DNA from: Natrinema saccharevitans
Lineage (GTDB): Archaea; Halobacteriota; Halobacteria; Halobacteriales; Natrialbaceae
Direction of reading: 5' to 3'
DNA length: 64,000 bases
NCBI RefSeq assembly: GCF_001953745.1
Contig: NZ_LWLN01000001.1
Span: forward strand, 1,240,001-1,304,000
Part shown: positions 55,964 through 64,000 of the stretch, one piece after another
Layout of the letters: the number at the start of each line of letters is the position of its first letter
Position numbering within the stretch: the stretch's first letter is position 1
Program-made: the position numbers and the translations under genes
The notes under the pieces: model-generated
The model's database searches: none
What the model was told of the DNA's origin: nothing
What the model saw: the letters and a program-made list of their open reading frames with translations, nothing else

Positions 55964-56938
55964 ATGCGCCGCCCGCGCCGCTCCCTCCTCGCTGCGATCG
56001 GTAGCATGGCACTCGCCGGCTGTCTCGCCGGCGACGACGAGTCGCTCGCGAACGACTCGCGTCCGGACGACGACCTCACGCCGCTTCCCGACGACGACCG
56101 AACGCTCCCGCCGCCGGGGACCGATCCCGACGGCTACCCCGACTACGACGTCGATCGGCTCGTCGCGTTCGACGAGATCGATCCCGCGGAGACCGCGATC
56201 TGCCTCGAGCCGTCGGCCGCGTCGATCACCGAGTCCGAGCGACTGACGTTCACGCTGTCCAACGAGTCGGACAGCGGGTTCACACACAACCCGTATCGGT
56301 GGTCCCTGCACAAGCGCGTCGACGGCCGCTGGTACTACGTTGCGCCACGGGGGATAAACGAGCCGGCACACACCCTCGAACCGGGCGACAGCTTCGCCTG
56401 GGATCTCACCGTCGATAACGACGGGATCGAGGACGGGCGATCGACCGGTGGTCACGGCGTCGCCGAACCCGATCCGATCGCCGGTCTCGGCGGCGGCGAG
56501 TACGCCTTCGGAACCGACGGGGACTTCGACGACGGCCCCGCTGAGGGCTCGGTCGGGTTCTGCGCCCGATTCGAACTCGAGGCGGACTCCCTGTCGCTGA
56601 CGACGACGGACGCGATCACGAGCATCGAGTGGGAGGACGATCTCCTCGTTGCGAGTTCGGATCGCGTGGCACCAGAGGGTGACGACGCGCGACTGGGCGC
56701 GTACGAACTCGTCCGAACGAACGACGACGTGGCGGGAACCGAACTGATCGGGGAAACGCTCCTGCGGAACGATCAGTTGCGGGACGCCGTCGCGTTGGCC
56801 CGCGAGTACGACGCCGACCGGGTCCGGCTCGAGGAGTACGACGCCTGGACGCCGATCTTCGGGATCGACGACACTCGCTACTACCACTACGACGGCGAGA
56901 CGTACGCGGTCTCGACGCGGGTCCTCGATACCGACTGA
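55964..56938 (+). CDS. Putative lipoprotein
   Basis: 324 residues from ATG 55964. A twin-arginine/lipobox type signal (RRPRRSLLAAIGSMALAGCLAG) would place a lipid on Cys20. The mature part is acidic with a beta-rich middle (LTFTLSNESDSGFTHNPYRWSL, YYVAPRGINEPAHTLEPGDSFAWDL) and a repeat of similar length after residue 180. No enzyme motif. It probably sits on the outer face of the cell membrane. Function unknown. Confidence 0.75.
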   Translation: MRRPRRSLLAAIGSMALAGCLAGDDESLANDSRPDDDLTPLPDDDRTLPPPGTDPDGYPDYDVDRLVAFDEIDPAETAICLEPSAASITESERLTFTLSNESDSGFTHNPYRWSLHKRVDGRWYYVAPRGINEPAHTLEPGDSFAWDLTVDNDGIEDGRSTGGHGVAEPDPIAGLGGGEYAFGTDGDFDDGPAEGSVGFCARFELEADSLSLTTTDAITSIEWEDDLLVASSDRVAPEGDDARLGAYELVRTNDDVAGTELIGETLLRNDQLRDAVALAREYDADRVRLEEYDAWTPIFGIDDTRYYHYDGETYAVSTRVLDTD

Positions 56939-57015
56939 GCGGTCCGCCGATCGATCGAACCGCTCCGACAACCAGTGCGTTTCACCCACAGTGAGAATCC
57001 ACAATCATTATATTA

Positions 57016-57047
57016 TCGTCAACCCCCATTCGAATTGTGGTTTACGA
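57016..57047. promoter_or_regulatory. BirA-type biotin operator over the bioB start
   Basis: TCGTCAACC - 14 nt - GGTTTACGA. The right half reversed is TCGTAAACC, so the arms agree at 8 of 9 positions, and the whole is close to the known BirA consensus TTGTAAACC-N14/15-GGTTTACAA. It overlaps the GTG start codon (57037-57039) and lies about 27 nt after the ATTATATTA box, i.e. on the transcription start. Confidence 0.65.
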
Positions 57048-58140
57048 GACTGGCAACGAGACGGTCGACGACGCGCTCGAGCGGGTCATGGCCGGCGAAC
57101 GACTCGATCGGACCGACGGGGTCGCGCTGATGGCCCAACCGGTCGACGCGCTCGCCGAGGCCGGTGCCGCCGTGCGGGATCACTTCGGCGACGGCACGGT
57201 CGACGCCTGCTCGATCGTCAACGCGAAGGCGGGCAACTGCGCGGAGGACTGTGGCTTCTGCGCGCAGTCGGTTCACTTCGACACCGGCATCGACACCTAC
57301 GGCTTCCTCGGGCCCGAGAAGATCCTCGAGGCGGCCAAACGGGCCGAACGCGACGGTGCCCAGCGCTTCGGCATCGTCGTCGCCGAGAAGGGGGTCTCGA
57401 AGGAACACCGCCCCGAGGAGTGGGCGGAGGTCCTCGAGTCGATCCGCCTCGTCCGCGACGAGTGCGATCTCGAGGTCGACGCCTCGCTTGGCATTCTGAC
57501 CGAAGAGGAGGCCGCGATCCTCGCCGAGGAGGGGATCAACCACTACAATCACAACATCGAGACCTCCCCGAACTACTTCCCGGAGATCGTCGATTCCCAC
57601 AGCTTCGAGGATCGCGTGAAGACCCTCGAGGTCGCCAAGGAGGCCGGGATGGACCTCTGTGCGGGCGTGATCCTCGGGATGGGCGAGACGCCGACCGACA
57701 GGGTCGAGGCCGCGATCGCCTTACAGGAGATCGGGATCTCCTCGCTGCCGGTCAACGTCCTCAACCCGGTCGCGGGGACGCCGCTGGCCGAGCAGGGGGT
57801 CGACATCACCACCGAAGAGATCGTCAAGACGGTCGCGGTGTACAAGCTGCTCCACCCCGACTCGCGGGTCCGCCTGACCGGCGGCCGCGAAGTCAACTTA
57901 GCGCCCGAAGAGCAACACCTGCCGCTGGAAGCCGGTGCGGACGGCCTCCTCACCGGCGACTACCTGACGACCGAGGGGCAATCCCCCGGCGACGACATCG
58001 AGATCATCGAACGCGCCGGACTCGAGCCCAACACGGACACGAACGAGTTCGACCCCGAGGCGGTCAAGGCCCGACACGGCGAGGCGGCGGAATCGTCGAC
58101 CGAGACGGCGAGTACCGGCGCGGAACCGAGCGACGACTGA
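57037..58140 (+). CDS. bioB: Biotin synthase
   Basis: 367 residues from GTG 57037. The radical-SAM motif is NCAEDCGFCAQS (three cysteines for the 4Fe-4S cluster), with the further conserved NHNIETSPNYF and LNPVAGTPLA regions. It inserts sulfur into dethiobiotin to make biotin. The C-terminal 30 residues are an acidic extension beyond the usual length. It is first in the bio operon and is followed 11 nt later by the oxidoreductase gene. A BirA-type operator covers its start. Confidence 0.97.
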   Translation: MVYETGNETVDDALERVMAGERLDRTDGVALMAQPVDALAEAGAAVRDHFGDGTVDACSIVNAKAGNCAEDCGFCAQSVHFDTGIDTYGFLGPEKILEAAKRAERDGAQRFGIVVAEKGVSKEHRPEEWAEVLESIRLVRDECDLEVDASLGILTEEEAAILAEEGINHYNHNIETSPNYFPEIVDSHSFEDRVKTLEVAKEAGMDLCAGVILGMGETPTDRVEAAIALQEIGISSLPVNVLNPVAGTPLAEQGVDITTEEIVKTVAVYKLLHPDSRVRLTGGREVNLAPEEQHLPLEAGADGLLTGDYLTTEGQSPGDDIEIIERAGLEPNTDTNEFDPEAVKARHGEAAESSTETASTGAEPSDD

Positions 58141-58151
58141 CGACGCGACGA

Positions 58152-59228
58152 ATGCAGCACATCGACACCATGGACGAAATCACGTTTGCGGTACTCGGAA
58201 CCGGAGGCATCGGCCGACGAGCGCTCGAAGTGAGCCAGCACAAGGACGCGCTGACGCCCGTCGTGGCGTGTGACCGCCACGGCGTCGCCGTCGACTTCGA
58301 CGGCCTCGACGTCGACGAGTTGCTCGCGGCGACGGAGGGCAATATAGACAACGAGGTGGCGACGGACGGCGGCCCGGCCGCGGCGACGGCCGCGGGCGGC
58401 GTCAAACAACACGGCGAGCAGCAGGGCGTCGTCGCCTCGAGTCAGGCCCGTCCGAGCGAGGAGCCCATTCAGGAGATCATCGACCGCGGCGACCGGATCG
58501 ACGCCGTGTTGCTCGCGCTCCCGAACTACGAACACGACTTCATTCCCCGAACCGCCGACCGCTTCGCCGAGGGCGGGTATTCGGGCGTGATGATCGACGT
58601 CCTCAAGCGCTCTCGCGTGATCGACATGCTCGACGACCGCAGCGAGGAATTCGAGGACGCCGGTATCACCTTCGTCTGCGGTGCGGGCGCGACGCCCGGG
58701 CTCCTGACCGGCGCGGCCGCGCTGGCCGCCCAGTCGTTCGTCGAAGTCACCGACGTCGACATCCACTGGGGCGTCGGCCTCAAATCGGGGTACGAGGACA
58801 ACCGCGGCACCGTCCGCGAGGACATCGCGCACCTCCCCGAGTACGACATCGAGACCGCCCGCGACCTCTCCGAGGCGGAGATCGAGGCGATCATCGACGA
58901 CCACGACGGCGTCATCGAGTTCGAGGACATGGAACACGCCGACGACGTCCTCCTCGAGCGCGCCGGCGTCTGTGACGCCGAAGACGTCACGGTGGGCGGG
59001 ATCCTCGACGTGCGCAACGACGAGAAGCCGACGACGACGACGGTCCGCGTGACCGGTCGCACCTTCGACGGCGAGACGGCGACGAACACCTTCCAGTTGG
59101 GCGACGAGACGAGCATGGAGGCCAACGTCAACGGTCCGGCGCTGGGGTACCTGAAAACGGGCGTCCGACGCAACCGCGCCGGCGAGTACGGCGTCTTCGG
59201 GCCGGCGGATCTGATGCCCGGCTTCTGA
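58152..59228 (+). CDS. Rossmann-fold oxidoreductase in the biotin operon
   Basis: 358 residues (ATG 58152; 18 nt later an alternative ATG starts MDEITFAVLGTGGIG). A GxGxxG dinucleotide fold leads, then VLLALPNYEHDF, a GAGATPGLLTGAAALAAQ loop and a beta-rich C-terminal domain (VTVGGILDVRND, GRTFDGETATNTFQ). It resembles homoserine/aspartate dehydrogenase- or saccharopine dehydrogenase-like enzymes with NAD(P). It sits between bioB and bioF, 11 nt after bioB, so it very likely acts in biotin or pimelate-precursor metabolism. No named function is known to me. No BioC, BioH or BioW gene is in the operon, so it may supply or check the acyl precursor. Confidence 0.8.
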   Translation: MQHIDTMDEITFAVLGTGGIGRRALEVSQHKDALTPVVACDRHGVAVDFDGLDVDELLAATEGNIDNEVATDGGPAAATAAGGVKQHGEQQGVVASSQARPSEEPIQEIIDRGDRIDAVLLALPNYEHDFIPRTADRFAEGGYSGVMIDVLKRSRVIDMLDDRSEEFEDAGITFVCGAGATPGLLTGAAALAAQSFVEVTDVDIHWGVGLKSGYEDNRGTVREDIAHLPEYDIETARDLSEAEIEAIIDDHDGVIEFEDMEHADDVLLERAGVCDAEDVTVGGILDVRNDEKPTTTTVRVTGRTFDGETATNTFQLGDETSMEANVNGPALGYLKTGVRRNRAGEYGVFGPADLMPGF

Positions 59229-59380
59229 GCGCCGATTTCCGGTCCGATCGTTTTCATGAGTAACCCTAGACAATTCCCGATACCGCCGCGTATCGACCGG
59301 CTCGATCCGCCTGCGAGCCGAACCGGCCGACCGACACGAACCGTGAGAGTCAAACCGTGGCGCTGAGTCAATCTACCCGA

Positions 59381-60604
59381 ATGGCCGACCGCGGGTTCGA
59401 TCTCGAGGGACGACTCACCGCCCTCGAGGAACACGATCTGAAGCGCGCCCTCTCGCCCGTCGACCGGGTCGCCGAGCGGGGCTACTTCGCCGAGCCCTCG
59501 GGCGGCGATCTTCCCGTCCTCGATAGCGCAGAGGCGCTGGTCTTCGCGTCGAACAACTATCTGGGGCTGACCGACGATCAGCGGGTTCAGGATGCGGCCC
59601 GACAGGCGGCCGCGACCGTCGGTACCGGAGCCGGCGCGAGCCGGCTCGTCACCGGCGACACGCTGGTTCACCGCGATCTGGAACGCCAGCTCGCCGAGAC
59701 CAAAGGGACCGAGCGCGCGCTGGCCTTCTCGTCGGGCTATGCCGCCAACGTCGGGACGATCGCCGCCCTCGAGCCGGACGTCGTCTTCTCCGACGACCTG
59801 AACCACGCCAGTATCGTCGACGGCTGCCGGCTCGCCGACGCCGAGACGGTCGTCTACGACCACTGCGACGCCGCGAGCCTGCGAGCGACCCTCGAGGAAC
59901 GGGCCGAGCGTGCGACCCGCGAGGGCCGGGAGCCGGCCGACGAGTCGTGGCTGATCGTCACCGATTCGGTGTTCAGCATGGACGGCACCGTCGCGCCGCT
60001 GTCGGCGATCTGTGACGCCGCCGAAGAATACGGCGCGTGGGTGATGGTCGACGAGGCCCACGCGACCGGCCTCTACGCCGACGGCGGCGGCGTCGTCCAG
60101 GCCGAGGGGCTCGAGGACCGCGTCCAGATCCAGCTGGGGACGCTTTCGAAGGCGCTGGCGAGTCAGGGTGGCTACGTCGCCGGGAGTTCGGAGCTGATCG
60201 AATGTCTGTGCAACGATGCGCGCTCGTTCGTCTTCTCGACCGGACTCGCGCCGCCGGCCGCCGCGGCCGCCAGCGAGGCGCTCCACGTCGCCCGCCACGG
60301 CGACGCGCGCGAGCGACTCTGGGAGAACGTCGCCCACCTCCGGGACGGCCTCGAGTCGATGGGGTTCGAGGTCTGGGGCGACTCCCAGATCCTCCCGGTG
60401 GTCGTCGGCGACCGGCGGGACGCGATCGCCCTCGCCGACGGGGTCCGGGAACGCGACGTCGTCGCGCCGGCGATCCGCCCGCCGACGGTGCCCGAGGGGA
60501 CCAGTCGGATCCGCGTCGCCCCGATGGCCACGCACGACCGCGACGACGTCATCGCCTGTCTCGAGGCCTTTCAGGCCGCAGGTCAGGAGGTGGGGCTGCT
60601 GTGA
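59381..60604 (+). CDS. bioF: 8-amino-7-oxononanoate synthase
   Basis: 407 residues from ATG 59381 (GTG 59357 upstream is also in frame). The PLP-binding lysine lies in TLSKALASQGGYVAG. The family signatures NNYLGLTDDQRV, GTGAGASRLVTGDT and SVFSMDGTVAPL are complete. It joins pimeloyl-CoA or pimeloyl-ACP with alanine to form KAPA. Its stop overlaps the bioD start by 4 nt. A 152-nt gap separates it from the oxidoreductase gene. Confidence 0.96.
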   Translation: MADRGFDLEGRLTALEEHDLKRALSPVDRVAERGYFAEPSGGDLPVLDSAEALVFASNNYLGLTDDQRVQDAARQAAATVGTGAGASRLVTGDTLVHRDLERQLAETKGTERALAFSSGYAANVGTIAALEPDVVFSDDLNHASIVDGCRLADAETVVYDHCDAASLRATLEERAERATREGREPADESWLIVTDSVFSMDGTVAPLSAICDAAEEYGAWVMVDEAHATGLYADGGGVVQAEGLEDRVQIQLGTLSKALASQGGYVAGSSELIECLCNDARSFVFSTGLAPPAAAAASEALHVARHGDARERLWENVAHLRDGLESMGFEVWGDSQILPVVVGDRRDAIALADGVRERDVVAPAIRPPTVPEGTSRIRVAPMATHDRDDVIACLEAFQAAGQEVGLL

Positions 60605-61338
60605 CTCGGCCGCTCGCCGTCGTCGGTACCGGTACCGGCGTCGGCAAGACGGTCGTCACGGCCGGTCTCACCCGGCTGTTCCGCGAGGCCGGCCACGAGG
60701 CGCGGGCGATCAAGCCCGCCCAGACCGGCCACCCGCCCGACGACGTCGACGAGTCACAGTCGTCGGCTCGACGAACTTCGCTCGTCGGTGACGCCGGGTT
60801 CGTCGCCGCGGCCTGTGACGACCCCGACGCCGCCACCTGTCCGCGCTACCTCGAGCCGGCACTCGCCCCGCGGGTCGCGGCCGAAGTGGCCGGCGAGGAC
60901 CTCGCCTACGAGCCGATCCGCGAGGCCTGCGAACGCGAGATCGCGGCGACGCCGGTCCCGATCGTCGAGGGGATCGGCGGGCTCCGGGTGCCGCTGGCCG
61001 GCGACGAGGAAGTGATCGACCTCGTGGCCGACCTCGACGCGGCGGCGGTCGTCGTCACGCGCTCGGGGCTGGGGACGCTCAACCACACCGCGCTCTCGGT
61101 CGACGCGCTCGAGGACCGGGGGATCGACGTCCGCGGCGTCGTCGTCAACGAGTACGCGGGCGAGACGCTCGCCGAGCGGACGAATCCCGACGAGTTAGAG
61201 CGAATGACCGGCTACGCGGTCGAGACGGTGCCGCCGCTCGAGGACGGCGACCGCGCGACGCCCCGCGATCTCGCGGCCGGCGTCGCCGACGCGCTGTCGC
61301 CGGCGTTTCGCGATCGACTACCAGTCGGCGACGACTGA
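60601..61338 (+). CDS. bioD: Dethiobiotin synthetase
   Basis: 245 residues from GTG 60601, sharing four bases (GTGA) with the bioF stop. The ATP-binding loop GTGTGVGKTVVTAG starts the protein, then IKPAQTGHPPDD (where KPVQTG is usual, Ala replaces Val) and VEGIGGLRVPLAG. It carboxylates DAPA and closes the ureido ring. It ends the operon. The step from KAPA to DAPA (bioA) is not in this window, so bioA or a replacement must be elsewhere. Confidence 0.95.
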   Translation: MTRPLAVVGTGTGVGKTVVTAGLTRLFREAGHEARAIKPAQTGHPPDDVDESQSSARRTSLVGDAGFVAAACDDPDAATCPRYLEPALAPRVAAEVAGEDLAYEPIREACEREIAATPVPIVEGIGGLRVPLAGDEEVIDLVADLDAAAVVVTRSGLGTLNHTALSVDALEDRGIDVRGVVVNEYAGETLAERTNPDELERMTGYAVETVPPLEDGDRATPRDLAAGVADALSPAFRDRLPVGDD

Positions 61339-61343
61339 GGGGC

Positions 61344-61538
61344 TCAGACCGGCGGTGCCGGCGGCTCGTCACCGACCGTCGTCCGATCCCCGTCGGCGGC
61401 GCGGTCGGATCCCGCGGCGTTCAGATCGATGAGCGTGGTGACGATCTCCGATTTCCGGTGTTCCACCTCGAGGTGGACCCGAAGCCCGTTGCGGTCGTCG
61501 TACGGCTCGGCACAGAGCGGGCAGTTGTGGCCTGTCAT
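61344..61538 (-). CDS. C2H2-type zinc finger small protein
   Basis: 64 residues from ATG 61538. Its NCPLCAEPYDDRNGLRVHLEVEH is a complete Cys2His2 finger (spacing C-x2-C-x12-H-x4-H) at residues 5-27. The rest is a hydrophilic, Pro/Asp-rich tail. It converges with bioD, the two stops six nucleotides apart. A single finger suggests RNA or protein binding. Confidence 0.75.
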   Translation of the reverse strand: MTGHNCPLCAEPYDDRNGLRVHLEVEHRKSEIVTTLIDLNAAGSDRAADGDRTTVGDEPPAPPV

Positions 61539-61659
61539 TCGGCCGATCACCAGGAGACAGTCTCACCGTTCATCGACGTAATAGTGTCGGTCAGTCTATG
61601 AATTGAGATGTTCGCGGCGAATACAACTCGGCACCGACGAACGGAGCGGCCACGAACGG

Positions 61660-63153
61660 TCACATGAAGTCGCTCAGTCCCGACTGATCGTCGTCGGGCT
61701 CGTCGACCGCCGCGTCGTCGCTTCTCTCCTCGCCGGACTGTTCGCCGCCGTCCTCGGCACCGGACACCGCGAGCGTCTGCTGGCTCTCGCCGTCGGCGTC
61801 GGTACCGGTCGGCGTTTCCGCGGCGTCCCCGCTCGAGCGCTCGGCCTCGAAGAAGGCGTCGCCGGAGTGTTCGACGGCCAGTTCGGCCGTGCGTTCCGCG
61901 GCGTCTTCGACGATCGACTGGACCTTGTTGGTATCCTTCCCGCTGCCGGTGATGAAGGAGACCTCCGCCTCGTCGAGGTCGTAGGCGGCGGCCATCCGGA
62001 CGGTCAGGTCGCGGTTCGTGCAGTGGTGGGTCATCGCCGAGAGGAACGGGAGGATCTCCCGACGGACGGTGGCGACGCTGGCTCCCTCGCGCTCGGCGAT
62101 GCGCTCGGCGATCGAATCGCGGGTGTTTCGCGTTCCTTTGGTTCGGCCGAGTTTCGACCAGTAGCTGGGCGGCCCGTAGCGGGTCCAGCCGCCCTTGTCG
62201 CCGCGTCTCGAGGCGGCGACGCCGGCGGTCATGTTGTCGGTCGCGTACCGCCAGTAGGAGTAGTCCTGAGTCGCGCGGACCCGCCCCAGCCAGCGGTCGG
62301 CGTTCGAGAGGAACTCGTAGGCGTCGGCCAGTTCCGCGCCCGCGTAGTCCTTCGGGACGTTGTCCTCGATCCAGTTGAGCAGGTCGTCGGGCGTCTCGTC
62401 GACGTCGTAGGACGCCCGCAGCGCGCTCTCGGCGTCTTTCTCCTTGATGAGTTCGTCGAGGAAGTCGAAGATCCCCTCGGTGGTGTCGCGCTCGCTCGTC
62501 ACCACGTCCTCGACGGTCAGGCGCTCGGTCTCCTCCGCGACCGCCTGCAGGTCGTTGACCGCTGACCGGAGGTCGCCGCTGGTCGACTCGGCGATCTTCT
62601 CGAGGGCCTCCTCCTCGAACTCGATGCCCTCCCGCCGGCAGACGTCCCGTAGGACGGGGACGATCGACCGCTTCGAGACGTCGCGGAACTCGATGGTCTC
62701 GCAGGCGTTTCGCAGCGACTGGCTCATGTCGTAGAACTCGTTCGCGACGAGGACGATCGGCTGGCTGGCGTCCTTGACGACGCGGGTGACCTCCCGCGAG
62801 CCGCCGTAGTCGGCGTTGCCGTGGAAGTTGTCGGCCTCGTCCAGGATGACCAGTCGCCGGCCCGACTCGCCGGCGGTGAGGGTGCCGCTCTTGGCCGCCT
62901 CCCCCGCGATCTTCTCGATGACGTCGGCCCCCCGGCTGTCGCTGGCGTTGAGTTCCATCACCGGCCAGCCCATGTCGTTGGCCAGCGCGTGGGCGGCGGA
63001 GGTCTTCCCCACGCCGGGACTGCCGTGGACGATCACCGACTCGCGGTGGTCGTCCCACGTCTCGGCCCACTCCTCGAGTTTGTCGCGGGCCTTGTTGTTG
63101 CCGCGTACCTCCGACAGCGTCGTCGGGCGGTACTTCTCCGTCCAGTCGGTCAT
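61660..63153 (-). CDS. rfcL: Replication factor C large subunit
   Basis: 497 residues. AAA+ Walker A GSPGVGKTSAAHAL and Walker B LVILDEADNFHGN, a sensor 1 region near LVANEFYDMSQSL, then the RFC collar. A C-terminal acidic region ends DDDQSGLSDFM, probably a PCNA-interacting end. With RfcS subunits it loads the sliding clamp. Its ATG is 63153; 43 nt upstream the toxin gene ends. The first 46 bases around its start recur at 63955-64000, so its natural upstream region has been displaced (see findings). Confidence 0.96.
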   Translation of the reverse strand: MTDWTEKYRPTTLSEVRGNNKARDKLEEWAETWDDHRESVIVHGSPGVGKTSAAHALANDMGWPVMELNASDSRGADVIEKIAGEAAKSGTLTAGESGRRLVILDEADNFHGNADYGGSREVTRVVKDASQPIVLVANEFYDMSQSLRNACETIEFRDVSKRSIVPVLRDVCRREGIEFEEEALEKIAESTSGDLRSAVNDLQAVAEETERLTVEDVVTSERDTTEGIFDFLDELIKEKDAESALRASYDVDETPDDLLNWIEDNVPKDYAGAELADAYEFLSNADRWLGRVRATQDYSYWRYATDNMTAGVAASRRGDKGGWTRYGPPSYWSKLGRTKGTRNTRDSIAERIAEREGASVATVRREILPFLSAMTHHCTNRDLTVRMAAAYDLDEAEVSFITGSGKDTNKVQSIVEDAAERTAELAVEHSGDAFFEAERSSGDAAETPTGTDADGESQQTLAVSGAEDGGEQSGEERSDDAAVDEPDDDQSGLSDFM

Positions 63154-63178
63154 TGCATCGTGGTAGGGATGAGCCGCG
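63133..63178 (+). repeat. 46-bp direct repeat at the rfcL start, copy 1
   Basis: Covers the first seven codons of rfcL (minus strand) and about 25 bases upstream. It matches 63955-64000 at 38 of 46 positions; the 19-base core CCGTCCAGTCGGTCATTGC is exact. Same orientation. Confidence 0.8.
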
Positions 63179-63196
63179 TTTAGTGGTTGCGGAGCC

Positions 63197-63577
63197 TCAC
63201 TCCTCGTGCTCGTCGACCGTCTTCAGGTCCAGACGGGATGTGACATCCTCGTACGTCTCGTCGCTTGAGACGATGGTCTCTCCATTCGATTCAACGAGGT
63301 GAAGTGCGTCGAACGGTGTGAACCCGTGGTCTTCCACATATGTCGCCGCCGTAACGACCGTCTCCACATCACCACGTACCTCAACGAGGTTGGCGGCGTT
63401 CGAAACGACGCGTTCGGTATCACGTTCCTCGCGGTAGGCGACCATCAGGAGTTCGATGAGCGTAAACTGCGATGTCCATAACACGTCGCGGTGCTCTCGG
63501 TATACCGACTCGGCAGCGTCGCCGAGCCAGTCATCGTTCTTAATCAGCGCGAGAAGGAAATCGGTTTCCGCATACAT
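63197..63577 (-). CDS. PIN-domain toxin (VapC-like)
   Basis: 126 residues. The PIN acidic residues fall at Asp6 (AETDFLLALI), Glu42 (TLIELLMV), Asp90 (FTPFDALHL) and Asp106 (SSDETYED), fitting a magnesium-dependent RNase. It starts immediately after the antitoxin stop without a gap, so it is the toxin of an AbrB/VapB-VapC pair. Likely RNA target: initiator tRNA or ribosomal loops as in other VapC proteins. Confidence 0.9.
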   Translation of the reverse strand: MYAETDFLLALIKNDDWLGDAAESVYREHRDVLWTSQFTLIELLMVAYREERDTERVVSNAANLVEVRGDVETVVTAATYVEDHGFTPFDALHLVESNGETIVSSDETYEDVTSRLDLKTVDEHEE

Positions 63578-63808
63578 CTATCGTCCGGCCTCATCGAGCG
63601 CTGCTTCACGTGCTTCTTTACGAAGTTCGCCGGCCGACTTCTCGACGTCCGCGAATTCGTCCCTGAGTGCCTCGAGCGGGTCGTCGGCGACAGGAATCAA
63701 TTTGAGCCCATCAGGAAGCTGCACGACGTGATATCGGTCCCCGTATCGCTCTCGGACCTCCTTTGGGAGCGTGAGGCGACCACGGTCGTCCAGCGCTACG
63801 TCTGACAT
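63578..63808 (-). CDS. AbrB/SpoVT-type antitoxin (VapB-like)
   Basis: 76 residues. Residues 1-45 are a SpoVT/AbrB swapped-hairpin DNA-binding domain (VALDDRGRLTLPKEVRERYG and YHVVQLPDGLKLIPV). The rest is a helix binding the toxin groove. A TATA-like run (63829-63840) about 27 nt upstream predicts a leaderless message. It precedes the PIN toxin directly, and the pair lies upstream of rfcL on the same strand. Confidence 0.9.
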   Translation of the reverse strand: MSDVALDDRGRLTLPKEVRERYGDRYHVVQLPDGLKLIPVADDPLEALRDEFADVEKSAGELRKEAREAALDEAGR

Positions 63809-63954
63809 ACCTTGATGTTCGGTGGGCGAAAATAAAAAAATTCCCCTAATTTATCGGGATACCCATCAGTGGGTGCAGCTACCGAGCTCGTCCACTCGTT
63901 CGCAAATAGCGATTACCACACTCGGTACATCGAATCGACATCATATTCTATTGA

Positions 63955-64000
63955 TTTTTCCGTCCAGTCGGTCATTGCCCCGTGGTCAGGGTGAGTCGCG
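63955..64000 (+). repeat. 46-bp direct repeat at the rfcL start, copy 2
   Basis: A copy of the rfcL start region on the far side of the antitoxin. It retains ATG (63975) and codes MTDWTEK as rfcL does, then stops after 20 codons. It may continue beyond base 64000. Confidence 0.75.

Overview
The window is 64 kb of a GC-rich haloarchaeal chromosome, and it is mostly ordinary core genome. The evidence is a strongly acidic proteome and Archaea-specific machinery (topoisomerase VI, proteasome alpha and beta, pelota, RfcL, UbiA). It also has haloarchaea-typical families (HalOD1, amphi-Trp, DUF5795, TrmB, FilR1-type regulators) and leaderless promoters with TATA-like boxes about 27 nt upstream of start codons. 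A Natrinema/Haloterrigena-like (Natrialbales) origin is plausible, but this is inference.

Layout. 1-6 kb: thioredoxin end, cupin, then a sulfur module. Its minus-strand operon holds a rhodanese-MBL hydrolase, two YeeE/YedE half-transporters and a PiT-family permease, facing TusA and DsrE genes; both promoters carry the same composite motif. 6-19 kb: small membrane protein, pelota, an RND exporter-TrmB operon, MBL enzyme, Nmad3 protein, acyltransferase, NDH-2, arginase and a DtxR regulator with a self-operator-like palindrome. 19-25 kb: gyrA, gyrB, psmB and psmA, all on the minus strand. 25-37 kb: decayed genes, an SGNH hydrolase-channel pair, a flavin disulfide reductase, top6B-top6A and an Nramp-like transporter. 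37-45 kb: MBL, FAH, tRNA-Glu with a duplicated 3' end, a truncated retropepsin-like gene, Lrp, and a PQQ enzyme with a fused cupredoxin domain, amid many pseudogene fragments. 45-56 kb: HalOD1, MOSC, FilR1-like, UbiA, sucCD, a very acidic protein and a haloalkane dehalogenase. 56-61 kb: biotin operon bioB-(oxidoreductase)-bioF-bioD behind a BirA-like operator. 61-64 kb: rfcL with an AbrB/PIN toxin-antitoxin cassette wedged upstream between two copies of the rfcL start region.

The most unusual signals are not single genes. (1) An 86-bp dispersed palindromic element with CTATAG ends is present in three full copies plus one stub, and its stem substitutions partly compensate. (2) The toxin-antitoxin cassette is flanked by duplicated rfcL starts. 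(3) The bioB start codon lies inside a BirA-type operator, and an uncharacterised dehydrogenase sits in the biotin operon. (4) The divergent sulfur promoters share a composite motif. (5) Short ORFs overlap the starts of three downstream genes by 4 nt. (6) The gyrB-gyrA gap holds three strong hairpins.
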